Of a DNA stretch of 64,000 nt, positions 55,118 to 64,000 are shown in pieces (the stretch's first letter is position 1; the number at the start of each line of letters is the position of its first letter). The translations under genes were made by a program, and so were the position numbers. Location of the stretch: the NCBI GenBank assembly GCA_030295235.1, contig AP026145.1, forward strand, positions 64,501-128,500, in the 5' to 3' direction. The DNA comes from Fistulifera solaris. Lineage: Eukaryota; Bacillariophyta; Bacillariophyceae; Naviculales; Stauroneidaceae. Under the pieces are notes generated by a model that did no database searches, had not been told where the DNA came from, and saw only the letters and a list, made by a program, of their open reading frames with translations.

Positions 55118-56768
55118 ATGACACGTCTAAAGCTAGCTTGTTGGTGGCTTTGTGCACTTTCATCATTCTCTTATTCACTCGGCAACCGCTTGCCTCCTTT
55201 GGAGTTTCTCGGCAATCAATTTTTCAGCTCGGAAACGGGAGAATCCGTGCGATTGAAAGGCGTCGCTTATTATCCGCGACCGAACGCGGGTGAGCTCAAT
55301 GTGAACGGTGTTGATTTCTTTCATGAAGACTATCGTGAGCTGTGGGAAAGAGATATTGCATGGATGAAGAAATTAGGAATCAATGCTGTACGGATATATG
55401 CCGTCGACACTAGCAAAGATCACGATGGTTTTATGTGTGCGATGCAAGAAGCGGGGATTTACGTGCTAGTCGGTCTCTCAGCGACGTGCGACGGCTGCTC
55501 GATTACAATGGACCCCGCACCGGCGTGCTATTCGCCCTCACTGAAAGTGCGCGGTATGCAAGTCATCAATCATTTTTCGAAATACGAAAACGTTCTCGGC
55601 TTCGATGCGACCAACGAAGTGCATTTGAACAGTAACGTCTCTGACACGGGGCCTTGCCAGCGTAAATTTCTCTCCGATATGAAGACTTTTATTGCGGACT
55701 GCGATGCTATGCCTCGTAAAGTCCCCGTGGGCCTGTCCTTTGCGGATCGAGATCGCACTTTGCTAATTGACTATTACAACTGTGAAGAACAGCGCGGTGA
55801 CACTGCCGTTCCAGACTGGTTTGGTCTAAATATCTACTTGGATTGCAATCCTGATCATTTATATGTAAACGAGTCGAAGGCATTTCCTGTTTTGCTTTCT
55901 GATTTCGAGAACTATTCACTTCCCGTTTTGGTAAGTTCCAGAGAGTCCCTTGCTCTTTGCGGGTGCGCAGAATTTACTAATGCTTTCGCGGTTTTCACTT
56001 TTAATTTCTAAAGTTGACGGAATTTGGATGTAATGGACCTCAGTTTCCCACCATTGATGGCTTCGAGGGACAGCGAAACTGGAGAGCCGCAAAATGGTTG
56101 CACGAGGGAGAGTATCAAGAAGCTTTTGTAGGGACGTTTGCGTTTGAATTTTCCACGGAAGCGATATGGGCAAATAGAACTGGCGGTTATTATCCATTTC
56201 AAGTGTATTCGGATGGTGATCATGGTATTGGATATTATCAGCCAGAATTATGCGATCATATAGATGTTCCGTGCGAGTACGTGATGAAGCCTCAGTTTGA
56301 TTTATTAAAGGAACAGTATGCAGCAACGCCGAATTCTGGGGCATTTCAGCGAGCTACCTTTATCCCGAAATCCACGGCCCGAACCGTCTGTCCTCCGGGG
56401 ATCGCGCCCGTCAGTAGTTTTGTTTGGCCGTCGGATGATGAAGCTGGGCCGTATTGTTGGGACCAGTCCGTGGATCCGTGCGGTACAAAGCCTGGAGGTG
56501 ACAACGGTGTTGGAGCGCCAACAGGTACTCCGACTTCGGGAAGGCCGCCTGCTGAAACACCCCAACAGGTCCATCACCGACAGGGAGACCCCCAGCAGGT
56601 TCTCCAACATCAGGGACTTCACCATCAGGTACGCCATCATTAGGAACCACTCCAACATCCACGTTGCCTTCCGATGGTGGTTCTGTGGTCAGTTCTTATG
56701 GGTCTCGTATCATGCTTGCCTACCATTCATTAGCCATAACTATGGGCTTGCTCCAATGTTTGGTGTAA
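55118..56768 (+). CDS. GH72 beta-1,3-glucanosyltransferase (Gas1-like), probable GPI anchor
   Basis: Exons 55118-55930 and 56014-56768 with an 83-nt GTAAGT...CTAAAG intron; about 522 aa. GH72 enzymes cut beta-1,3-glucan and rejoin it to another chain, remodelling walls. A signal peptide (LACWWLCALSSFSYSLG) is followed by GVAYYPRP, GINAVRIYAVD, the acid/base Glu in DATNEVHLN and the nucleophile Glu in LTEFGCN, placed directly after the intron. Trp/Tyr-rich FEFSTEAIWANRTGGYYP follows, then a Cys-containing segment. The frame slips near 56563 in a C4 run; one more C reads PTGPSPTGRPPAGSPTSG, a Pro/Thr stalk, and ends SRIMLAYHSLAITMGLLQCL, a GPI signal. Substrate in a diatom would be callose-like or mixed-linked glucan (inferred). 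Confidence 0.88.
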
Positions 56769-57059
56769 CTATTTTAGGCCTATATCAGCTCTTGCTTTAT
56801 TTCTTTTTATACAACTCCACGCGACGATAGTAAATATGGAAGTCAACGAGTTACAGATCTTTTTGATATCAAGCATCGTGGCGTGCTCTGAACCGCAAAG
56901 GTATTCGTAACCCTCTCGGAAATTATTCAATGTACCCAGGACACAAAACAAGCTTCCCGTAGGAGCCCTAGATGCCGAAGGCGGCTAGTTTATAAATTTC
57001 CGTCTGACTCTGAATGAAAACAACCTTCATACTTCATCCAAAGTGTATCCTCAAATTAT

Positions 57060-57312
57060 CCACGACTGAAAATCGGTCACGAATGCATTTTACTTTGAAC
57101 GACAATGCTACCTACAATTCGTTCATTAGCCCATTTTCATGAGATCCACTTGTCGTTGTTGCAATGAAATAGTCTCTCGCAAGGTTTGAGTTACACCTCT
57201 TGATATTTGTACGAAGAAAATCCTGCGAAACGTTGGCTGTGGTATTTTACTGTCGACCAAAGTGTTGTCAGTATTTCGCCAATTTCGCCAAGACTGCAGT
57301 TCAGTCATGAAT
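57060..57312. repeat. paired dispersed palindromes, 231 bp apart
   Basis: Cores CCACGACTGAAAATCGGTCA (57060) and AGACTGCAGTTCAGTCATGA (57291), each preceded by AAGTGTA or AAGTGTT. It abuts the MITE-like element, which begins 30 bp further on. Confidence 0.6.
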
Positions 57313-57341
57313 CCGTTCGCTTACAATTTTTTTTTTATAAA

Positions 57342-57880
57342 AAGACCCAGGTCCGCGAATCAGGGTAGGATTGTGTACACTATCGTTGCCGGAAACGTGT
57401 TCGCAAAAATCGGAATTTCGCAAAACACGAAATATTAACACAATTTTAATCCTGTGATATAGCTTTTATTATAAGGAACTCAACGATATATTTACTTTCG
57501 CCAACAAATGAAAATTGATTGAATAATCACCTAAAAAGTGAAGCATTAGCGATGAACGACGATCGCCGATGATGTCGTCCGGTACTGAATCCTACTGTCC
57601 GCTATCGGCTAACTAAGTGGACCGGTACTGAGATTTTGAGAAACCGGTACTGGGTCTGTCCATCACCCGGTTTTAGATCATTATGAAAACAAAAATAACT
57701 TTTCTTATAAACAACTTCTGGTAATTCTAATTTTACAGGTGAAATTCATTTTTTAAGCGCTTTTTAGTGATATAATTTTTATTTTCATGCGACAGCGAGC
57801 GGAAAATTAGATTTTCTGGATTTTGGGGTATCCGGCAAGTGCGACATACCCTGATTATTCCCTTCGCGGACCTGGGTCTT
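57342..57880. mobile_element. MITE-like element, 539 bp, inverted termini
   Basis: The left end reads AAGACCCAGGTCCGCGAA then TCAGGGTA; the right end reads TACCCTGATT, an 8-bp insertion, then CGCGGACCTGGGTCTT. The ends are thus inverted repeats of about 26 bp, perfect apart from that insertion. The inside is non-coding and AT-rich, with three GGTACTG motifs. No transposase ORF, so a non-autonomous DNA element is likely. Flanks are AT-rich and no certain target-site duplication could be read. Confidence 0.7.
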
Positions 57881-58350
57881 AATAAAATAAATAATGCTCC
57901 TTTTGTAACAAGTCACCTCATAAGCTCAGCTCATCAGTGCGTAAAATAGACATGAATATCATCGCAAAACGTACAACTACACAGGAGGAATGATGCGAAG
58001 TTCGGGTTTCTTCGTTAAGGACGTTTACGCCAGGTGTAAGTATGTACCGTAATGATCGCCATTCTACTCGGTCGTTTGTTTCTCCCTTGTTTCGCTTGTT
58101 CGCCTGCCTGCATGTTTCGCTTGATCCTGGCGCCTCCAACTGTTTTTTTCGAGTATAATGATTGGCAATGTACAAACTATCACAAAGGCAGTTTTCTTTC
58201 GCTTCCGCTGCGTCAGGATTCGAGCTACGGACACGATCTCGAAAATGAATTTTAACCGTTTTTTTAAATGTTAATTACTGCAATGTTGATCGTTTTTGTT
58301 GGAATCATCGATCACGCAAAAATGCGTCCAAAATACAGAGAAAAATGCAA

Positions 58351-59657
58351 TTAAATAATATGTCCTTCACTGTTCAGTAACCGCTCATCAAAAGGTCGGT
58401 GACGGCCCGAAAGAATTTGCGGAGTTAGTTCAAGACGAGACTCGACAGCAGAAAGCATTTTGGTATATTCATTTGCTTCCTTTGTGGGACGTTCTTTCTT
58501 CTCTTTCTTCAAAGCAGACGGCTTCAGTTGCTGCTCGATCATCCATGCGCGTGCGGGGTCGTTTGTCGCAGTAGTATGATTGTGAAACTCTTCGAGAGAT
58601 ACAGAAGAAAGACAAACTGGATCCATTTTGAACGCTTTGTCGCGTGGCTTTCTAGTGGAAGACAATCCTGAGTTATGCTTCGTTGGGTCTGAGCGGTGGC
58701 TCGACTCAGAAGAACTGTCGGATGTTTTCGCTGTGTAGCCGGAAGGAGTGGTGCCTTCCAAGGTGCGATCGCCCTCGGGAGCAAGACCATTCTTGGCGCT
58801 GCGTAAAGAAACTGCTTTCATCTTTTGAGACACAGTCAAGGCGGTGTTTTTCGATTTTGCCGCCTTCTTGGAAGATAGGTTCGTGTGCGCTTTAAGAGCC
58901 TCAAACTCTGCCACCTTGGATTCGTCTAGACTACTTTTGTGCTTGCGCCGTCCTGCAAGCAGGGTGCTGTACTCGGAGGAATCCAGCTTCTCACTTCCTT
59001 GACGGACCATCGGACCATGTTGGCTTTGTCTCTGATGAGGTGCCCCCTTTGGCCTGCCGTTCGTATCAACTTGACGTTGTGATGCCTTACTCATGTTATT
59101 GTATCCATGCTTGGCCTTGCTTGCATGCGAAGAAGTAGTCGATTTCGCATCCGCGTAGCTGCGTTCACTACAATCGAGGCTGGATATTACTGTTCCGTTG
59201 TCTCGGGGCATTCCTCGAAAGGATCGATTGAGGTGAGGCGCGCCACAGTTGAGAGGGTCTCCGATACTATGCACCGGTTCGTTGTACGGCAATCTGGAGG
59301 ATGCCATGAACCGATTATCAGTGATTGGTGCATTGGGCCAAGCGTAATGCGGAGGATACTGGTTGTATTCCATGGTTGGAGGGGGCATTGAATCCATCCC
59401 CGAAATGGGTGCCCATTGGTGTATAGCACGAGGATCGTTTGGCAAATGCCTGCCATTTGTAAGCGGTATTGTTAGCGGTATTGTAAGCGGTGCATTCTTA
59501 GATGGTGCGCCGTTTCCTGAAGTAAATCCGCCACCTTACTGAGGTTATCTCGTTGTTGTTTCAGTACTTCAATCATATATGTGTCATCACTTTGTTTCGA
59601 CTTGGTAGGAGCCATGCTCGCGTTAGGAGCTGCTGATGAGGCGCTCATAGGGGCCAT
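58351..59657 (-). CDS. disordered basic hypothetical protein, one frame change
   Basis: ATG at 59657 (MAPMSASSAAPNASMAP), then a short predicted helix (DTYMIEVLKQQRDNLSKVAD). The frame slips near 59524; one more T in a T3 run reads VADFTSGNGAPSKNAPL and continues into TIPLTIPLT and the long frame below, for about 435 aa. The rest is Ser/Lys/Gln-rich and largely disordered, with a basic patch (LAGRRKHKSSLDESKVAEFE) and a more ordered end (EANEYTKMLSAVESRLELTP). No targeting signal or known domain. Composition suggests a scaffold or nucleic-acid-associated protein, but that is a guess. Confidence 0.55.
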
Positions 59658-61240
59658 AGGACTCGTCACTTATCAACTTGCTTGAGGAGAATTCAACCTA
59701 CGAAAGAATTGAATGCTTGATAAATTTTAACGATGAGGACGGTGCTGGCGAATAATAAGCTCTGTGCATGTGATGATGATACCGTACCAGGTACGGAGTA
59801 CATGTAAACGGTGATGAGACTGTTCGGAGAAAACTAAAATAAACAGAAGAAAATCAAACGCGCCAAGCGCCAAGCGCCTTGCCAAGCGCCAGAGGGTGAA
59901 GACACAGAGCTAAAGAGAACACTAAATAAAACGGAGGGCCATTCGATTCCTCGCCACACTATGTAAGTTCGACAACTTTTAATTTAGAACACATAACACC
60001 ATGCTAAATATTTAATTCCTAATTTTCCTAAAATGCGGATGCATAATTCCTGAAAGTCATGACATCGTACATTTCAAGGCAGTGTACTTGTACTGTTTTT
60101 CTAGATTATAGTTAGAAGCTTATTGTTTCAAAACCGCGAAATGGTTCTACGCAAGCAACGATACAGAACAGTAGTGGTTCTTGTTCTAAAAAAGGTATAC
60201 CCGTCTAAGTATCATTAATTATTGAATAGCAGTATGCATTGACTAGCAAGTAACAAGTAGCCTTAAGCCTTAGGCTTGACAGGCACAGAGAGATGCAGGA
60301 TGCAGAATACAAATACCTGTACAACTAAAAATTAAAAGCAAGTAGGGCTTAAACCAAATTAAAGATTCTCCGCCTAATAAGTCGTTTTTATTATGAATTT
60401 ACTACGTACGTTGTGCTGAAATCTGAAATCAAACATTTTTTAAAAAATAAAACATCGAACCCTCTAGAGAACAGAGAACAGCCACACTTCGTGCACGCCG
60501 CACTCCGCACAGTGCACAGTGCGCCGCACAGTCCTCCTTTTATTATTGCGCATTCTTTTCATAAAAAAAAAACGTAAGGTTTTTCTTGTACAGTAACCTT
60601 ACTGTATTGGCTAAGGCGATTGGCTATTGGCTATTGGCTGTTTAGATCTTTGATCTCTGGTTTTTGTCCTTTGTCTCCCCGTTCGTTCGTTCCCTGTTCT
60701 CGGAGATCACACTGATCTCTCTAGCTAGAGAGAGATCAGAGTGAGTTCCCATATTTTATTTTTTATTTAAAAAAAATAGAACCGCATGAGTCTTTAGCAA
60801 TGAGCATATATAATCACAAATCACGAGGAGGAGTCTTGTGTATTGTAAGAAGTGAAGCTAATAGTTTTATGTTCTATGCTCTTATACTCCGTAGCTATCA
60901 TCTAATAGCATAATACACGATACACGGTACCTAAGACCTATAGTTAGCTAGAGTGAGATAGGTACCTGAACATCTAAGGTTACTCTCTCCATCTCTCTAG
61001 CTAGAGAAAAGAGAATACCTTCGGTAAGATACGAAAATTCTTGACAGACAAAAGAGGAACCAAGGCTAATCCCAGGTCATTTTAGTAAGGAAGAAAGCTG
61101 CACCCGAAATGCAAGCAGTAACACATAATTATAATAAAGAAAAACAATTTTTCTTCCAGGCGGTTTGTTGATTCCTTCAAAAACGATAGCGACTAGTGTT
61201 CTATTAATAATGCATCAACAAGCTTTTCTATCTGAGAGGT
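59658..61240. other. intergenic, 1.6 kb, AT-rich with palindromes
   Basis: No supported gene. Contains a GCCAAGCGCC short tandem (59865-59892), GTGCAC/GCCGCAC-like repeats near 60490-60530, a near-perfect palindrome CTGATCTCTCTAGCTAGAGA...GATCAG near 60710-60738 and a related CTCTCTAGCTAGAGA at 60994-61008, plus GGTACC motifs near 60929 and 60962. Confidence 0.55.
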
Positions 61241-64000
61241 CTAATCGACTCCTGATCTTGTCCCAATTGGTCGTAGCGCTGCTGAAAGCGATAAACACTT
61301 GCATCCGCATCCGGCTGGGCACTCCTCCATTTTCAAAAACCAGCTTTGTAAATGATTCATGTGTCCGCCATGGCCGCAGCTATCGGAGATTGAAATAAGT
61401 TTGTTTCATTGCCGCTAGCATTGTTCAACCGAGCATTGACGTACCTTTTGCACACAGTAAACAGCCCTCGAACAGCGTTGTCGCAGATACTACATCGGAA
61501 GGCATAATCGCGACAAGTATGGCAGTAGTTTGTTCCCAAATTTGTTTCCCCTCCACATCGGGCACACAAGAAAACGAGTCCAATCGTCGGCTCGGACGTC
61601 ACATCCTCATCAAGAGCTTGCGATACACGCCGGGTGCGATGAAATTCGGGGAGAGGCGACAAATGCTTCAATACTTCGGCGCGGACTGTTAGCAAGCCCC
61701 ATCCGTACAGCAGATCCGCATAACGTCGGATGTAGATATCATACTTTCCCTCTCTATTATCGGAAATAAGTTTACCCGCGTCAAGGCCGGAATCGTTCTT
61801 GCTTCGCAGAACACAAACAATAGACGCCAGCATTTGGACGTCTCCGAGCGACTCGTAATACTTCAAAAGATTATCGATCAGCGAGACACGAAAAGACATT
61901 CCTCCAAACTCACCCCAGCCATCGAATCTAGTGCGGCTGGTTTCGTTCAGGCGCATATCCACCAACTGAGCAATCAAACACCAAACTTCGTGCTTCTCGA
62001 TTTCATCGAAGGACTTGCATATTTGTGCGTTATGGAGACAGACTTCTTTAATGTGCTGCAACTCAAGGCTGACAACATTTGCGGTAGGTACCCTTCGTAG
62101 CGTGAATACTCCCAACGCCTTTCGACCTTCTTTGTCCGCTTTGCTGTGGCTATCTTGCAGTGTATTGAACGAGGGGGCGGATTGAATATCATGAGGCCAA
62201 AATCCTCTTCGCGATAGCCCTTTTGTAACTGCTCGTAACGATTAGAGCACACCTTGTAAGGCATTAATGATGTAAACAAGACGAGGGACACTTACGGAGA
62301 CGTCCATCCGGCGGTGATAGCAGTTTATTCACGGCATCACCACCTTCCCGTTGGTGAGTAAATAGTTTTCTTAGAAAAACCATCGAGTCCTGGACATTGG
62401 GACGAACACTAAATTCTCCATTATGCACTCCTCTTTCAATTCCTGGAAATGTCGATCGATTGATAGATGGTTCGTTTGCTGTATCGATGTAACTTCTGCG
62501 AAGAAGCAACTCATCGTAGTTTGGCCGGCCTGCTTTTTGAGAGGAAGCGTGAGCAAAACAGTAACACGACATGGAGAACAACCTGTCGGGTTTTACCATG
62601 GTGTGAGTGATGCCTCAATGGCCACCCTGGAGAATTGCTTTGTGACTCTCCGCTCTTTTTCTTAGCACTTATATCCCCAAGTTTCCAATCCTTTGCAAAG
62701 ACTACGCTTTGCCGGTTCAATACCAGAGGGTCATACTCGAAGGTGATCTTCACAAAAGGTGCAAGTACGTCAGAGGGGGTTCCGTCTTGAAGCGCTCCTT
62801 CTACAACTTCATTTTCTTCTTCCAGTCTTGTGCGCTCTTCAAATAATGAGAAAGCTGGCTGTTGATATTCGCCAAAGTATTGAGTGTACAAGTCCTTGGA
62901 ATCTTTTGCATCGCTGTTCATGAAATCATCGTTGTGTTCGTCACCGGAATCCGACGAGGAGGCACTGTCATGTTCAAAGAAACTGTCTCCTTCTAGATGA
63001 GCTATTGCAGACGACGCACCGTCTTCGGTCCCACCCCATTGTGCGTCTCTGGCGGCCGCCGTCATTTCGTGTAAATCCTTTAAGGACCGTGGAAAAGCAG
63101 GACCCATTCTTACAGTCGTGGGCGGGTTCTCTTGATCCCTGTCGTTGATGCTATTACTGTTCACAGTCGCGTGCCCCACCGTGCCAGAAAAGGCCGAGCG
63201 CTTAGCACTATTTTTGTTTTCCCACCATGACCACACCTTCCGAATGTCCCCATTGTGAAACACTGACAAGCCTCCGACACCTGGACCAAATGTTACTCCA
63301 CACAAGCGCGGGCAAGGGATTCGATCCGTGTCTATGTTCTTCATTAGCTCAACCGTTTCAAATCTGATAGCTTCTGCTTTCTCCTCCTCTTCTGCGGCAG
63401 AAGCCGTACTATCATTGACGGCTCCTACTGTGATAGCCGATGCAGGCAATAAACTGGAAGCTTCAACGTCAAAGACGTTATAATCGATGGCGGGATTAGC
63501 GGCAAGGTCCTTTTCGCTAGCTTCCGCACGGAAATCTCGGTCCGAACTGCCTTCGAATAATGATCTTTGCCAAAGGCGAGCAGCATCGCCAGGGATACCT
63601 TCCCCCCTCGGGCGGAAACACTCGAGAAGAATCCGAAAAATGTCTCCTATTAGGTGAGACCGGCAATGCGACTGATGTATTTGACTCTGCCCTGAGCAAC
63701 GGCATGGCTTCAGGTATACTCTAAATTGAAAAGGAATGTCAGACGGTGATACTAAGTCCGGTGACTTATCATGCTGCTCACTTACATAACTCGCCAGGAA
63801 GCCGTTGTTAGTCAATGTGCACAAAAGGAGGGTAAAATCTTCTTTATTTCTATGTACAACCAGCTCTGCAGCACACAACGCGCCTTTTGTTGTTTCAAAT
63901 TGCTTTTGCTCCAGTCCGGCTCCACCGAGAAAAGACAGCGAAGGTTGTAGTCCACGCGAGGTGGCCTTCCACATAGTAGCATTCCATTGGGCTAGCTGTG
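61241..64000 (-). CDS. WDR59: WDR59 homologue, GATOR2 component (N-terminus outside window)
   Basis: Four exons in the window: 62597 to the right edge, 62296-62529, 61445-62231 and 61241-61379, with introns of 67, 64 and 65 nt. Every junction restores sense: HHG|RPNYDELLL, DGRL|PVTKGLSRRGFW, LFTVCK|SCGHGGHMNHL. WDR59 with WDR24, MIOS, SEC13 and SEH1L forms GATOR2, which relays amino-acid status to TORC1 at the lysosome or vacuole. A probable RWD domain (about 63970-63700) is followed by RLCGVTFGPGVGGLSVFHNG and WSWWE, then a helical region (VCLHNAQICKSFDEIEKHEV) and a C-terminal zinc RING-like end: CARCGGETNLGTNYCHTC, FRCSICDNAVRGLF, CGHGGHMNHLQSWF and CPAGCGCKC. The WD40 propeller must lie beyond 64000. 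The frame is open to the edge. Confidence 0.87.

Larger units (their letters stand above)
56769..58350. other. intergenic, 1.6 kb
   Basis: A region between the plus GH72 gene and the minus gene ending at 58351. Contains paired palindromes (57060-57312) and a MITE-like element (57342-57880), listed separately. No supported ORF. Confidence 0.55.

Noticed and set aside
1-64000. tRNA, rRNA, CRISPR arrays, or large virus-like elements
   Set aside because: Intergenic regions were scanned for B-box-like GTTCGA and for regularly spaced repeats with unique spacers; the only arrays are satellites, and no element with coding remnants was recognised.

Overview
The window looks like nuclear DNA of a photosynthetic stramenopile, most likely a (raphid) pennate diatom. 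Genes are compact with few short introns (about 64-160 nt, GT-AG). Plastid-directed proteins carry signal peptides ending in the diatom-type 'AF' motif (PrmA homologue TEAF|QI, Mpv17 homologue TRAF|LP). Surface proteins have Pro/Thr-rich stalks, and there is a diatom-style chitin synthase. The species is inferred, not proven.

Layout. 1-9.3 kb: a Patched/RND-family membrane protein (runs off the left edge), a methyltransferase with two CCHC zinc knuckles, a hypothetical protein, a D-2-hydroxyacid dehydrogenase with an N-terminal cyclic-nucleotide-binding-like domain, and COQ2. 9.8-17.6 kb: a 1.55-kb tandem duplication of an unknown membrane-protein gene, a diatom-type hypothetical, a 253-bp direct duplication and a 2-kb satellite of ~52-bp monomers built on the palindrome CCAGAATTTCTGG with a 270-bp higher-order period. 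17.8-27 kb: prolyl iminopeptidase, two closely related TBL/PC-esterase-like type II membrane proteins flanking plastid PrmA, and an Mpv17/PMP22 protein. 27.6-35 kb: two paralogues of an unrecognised 'CYFTG/CFFSG' family around a small hypothetical, then an RluF-like pseudouridine synthase. 36.6-41.4 kb: a six-exon secretory-pathway protein with a PqiA-like membrane domain. 42-49 kb: chitin synthase flanked by two paralogues of a TPR-like family. 49.6-53.3 kb: a GPI-type surface protein and two tandem secreted rhodanese-like proteins with Ser in place of the catalytic Cys. 55-57 kb: a GH72 beta-1,3-glucanosyltransferase. 58-64 kb: a disordered protein and the 3' part of WDR59 (GATOR2).

Several genes concern the cell surface (chitin synthase, GH72, TBL-like pair, GPI protein, Patched-like and PqiA-like proteins); others serve mitochondria or plastid (COQ2, PrmA, Mpv17, possibly the dehydrogenase). 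They do not form an operon-like pathway.

Two technical points shape the annotation. First, at least fourteen otherwise convincing host genes or exons are interrupted by a one-base frame change, nearly always inside a homopolymer. This pattern fits sequencing error better than mass pseudogenisation. Second, non-coding space holds recurrent structure: a dispersed palindrome (core CAYGACTGSATTTCAGTCAY) at eight or nine sites, three times as pairs about 210-230 bp apart; CCAGA-N3-TCTGG-like arrays at two or three loci; a 539-bp inverted-repeat-bounded MITE-like element; and GTAC-rich and CTCTAGCTAGAG palindromes. No tRNA, rRNA, CRISPR or complete autonomous transposon was recognised.
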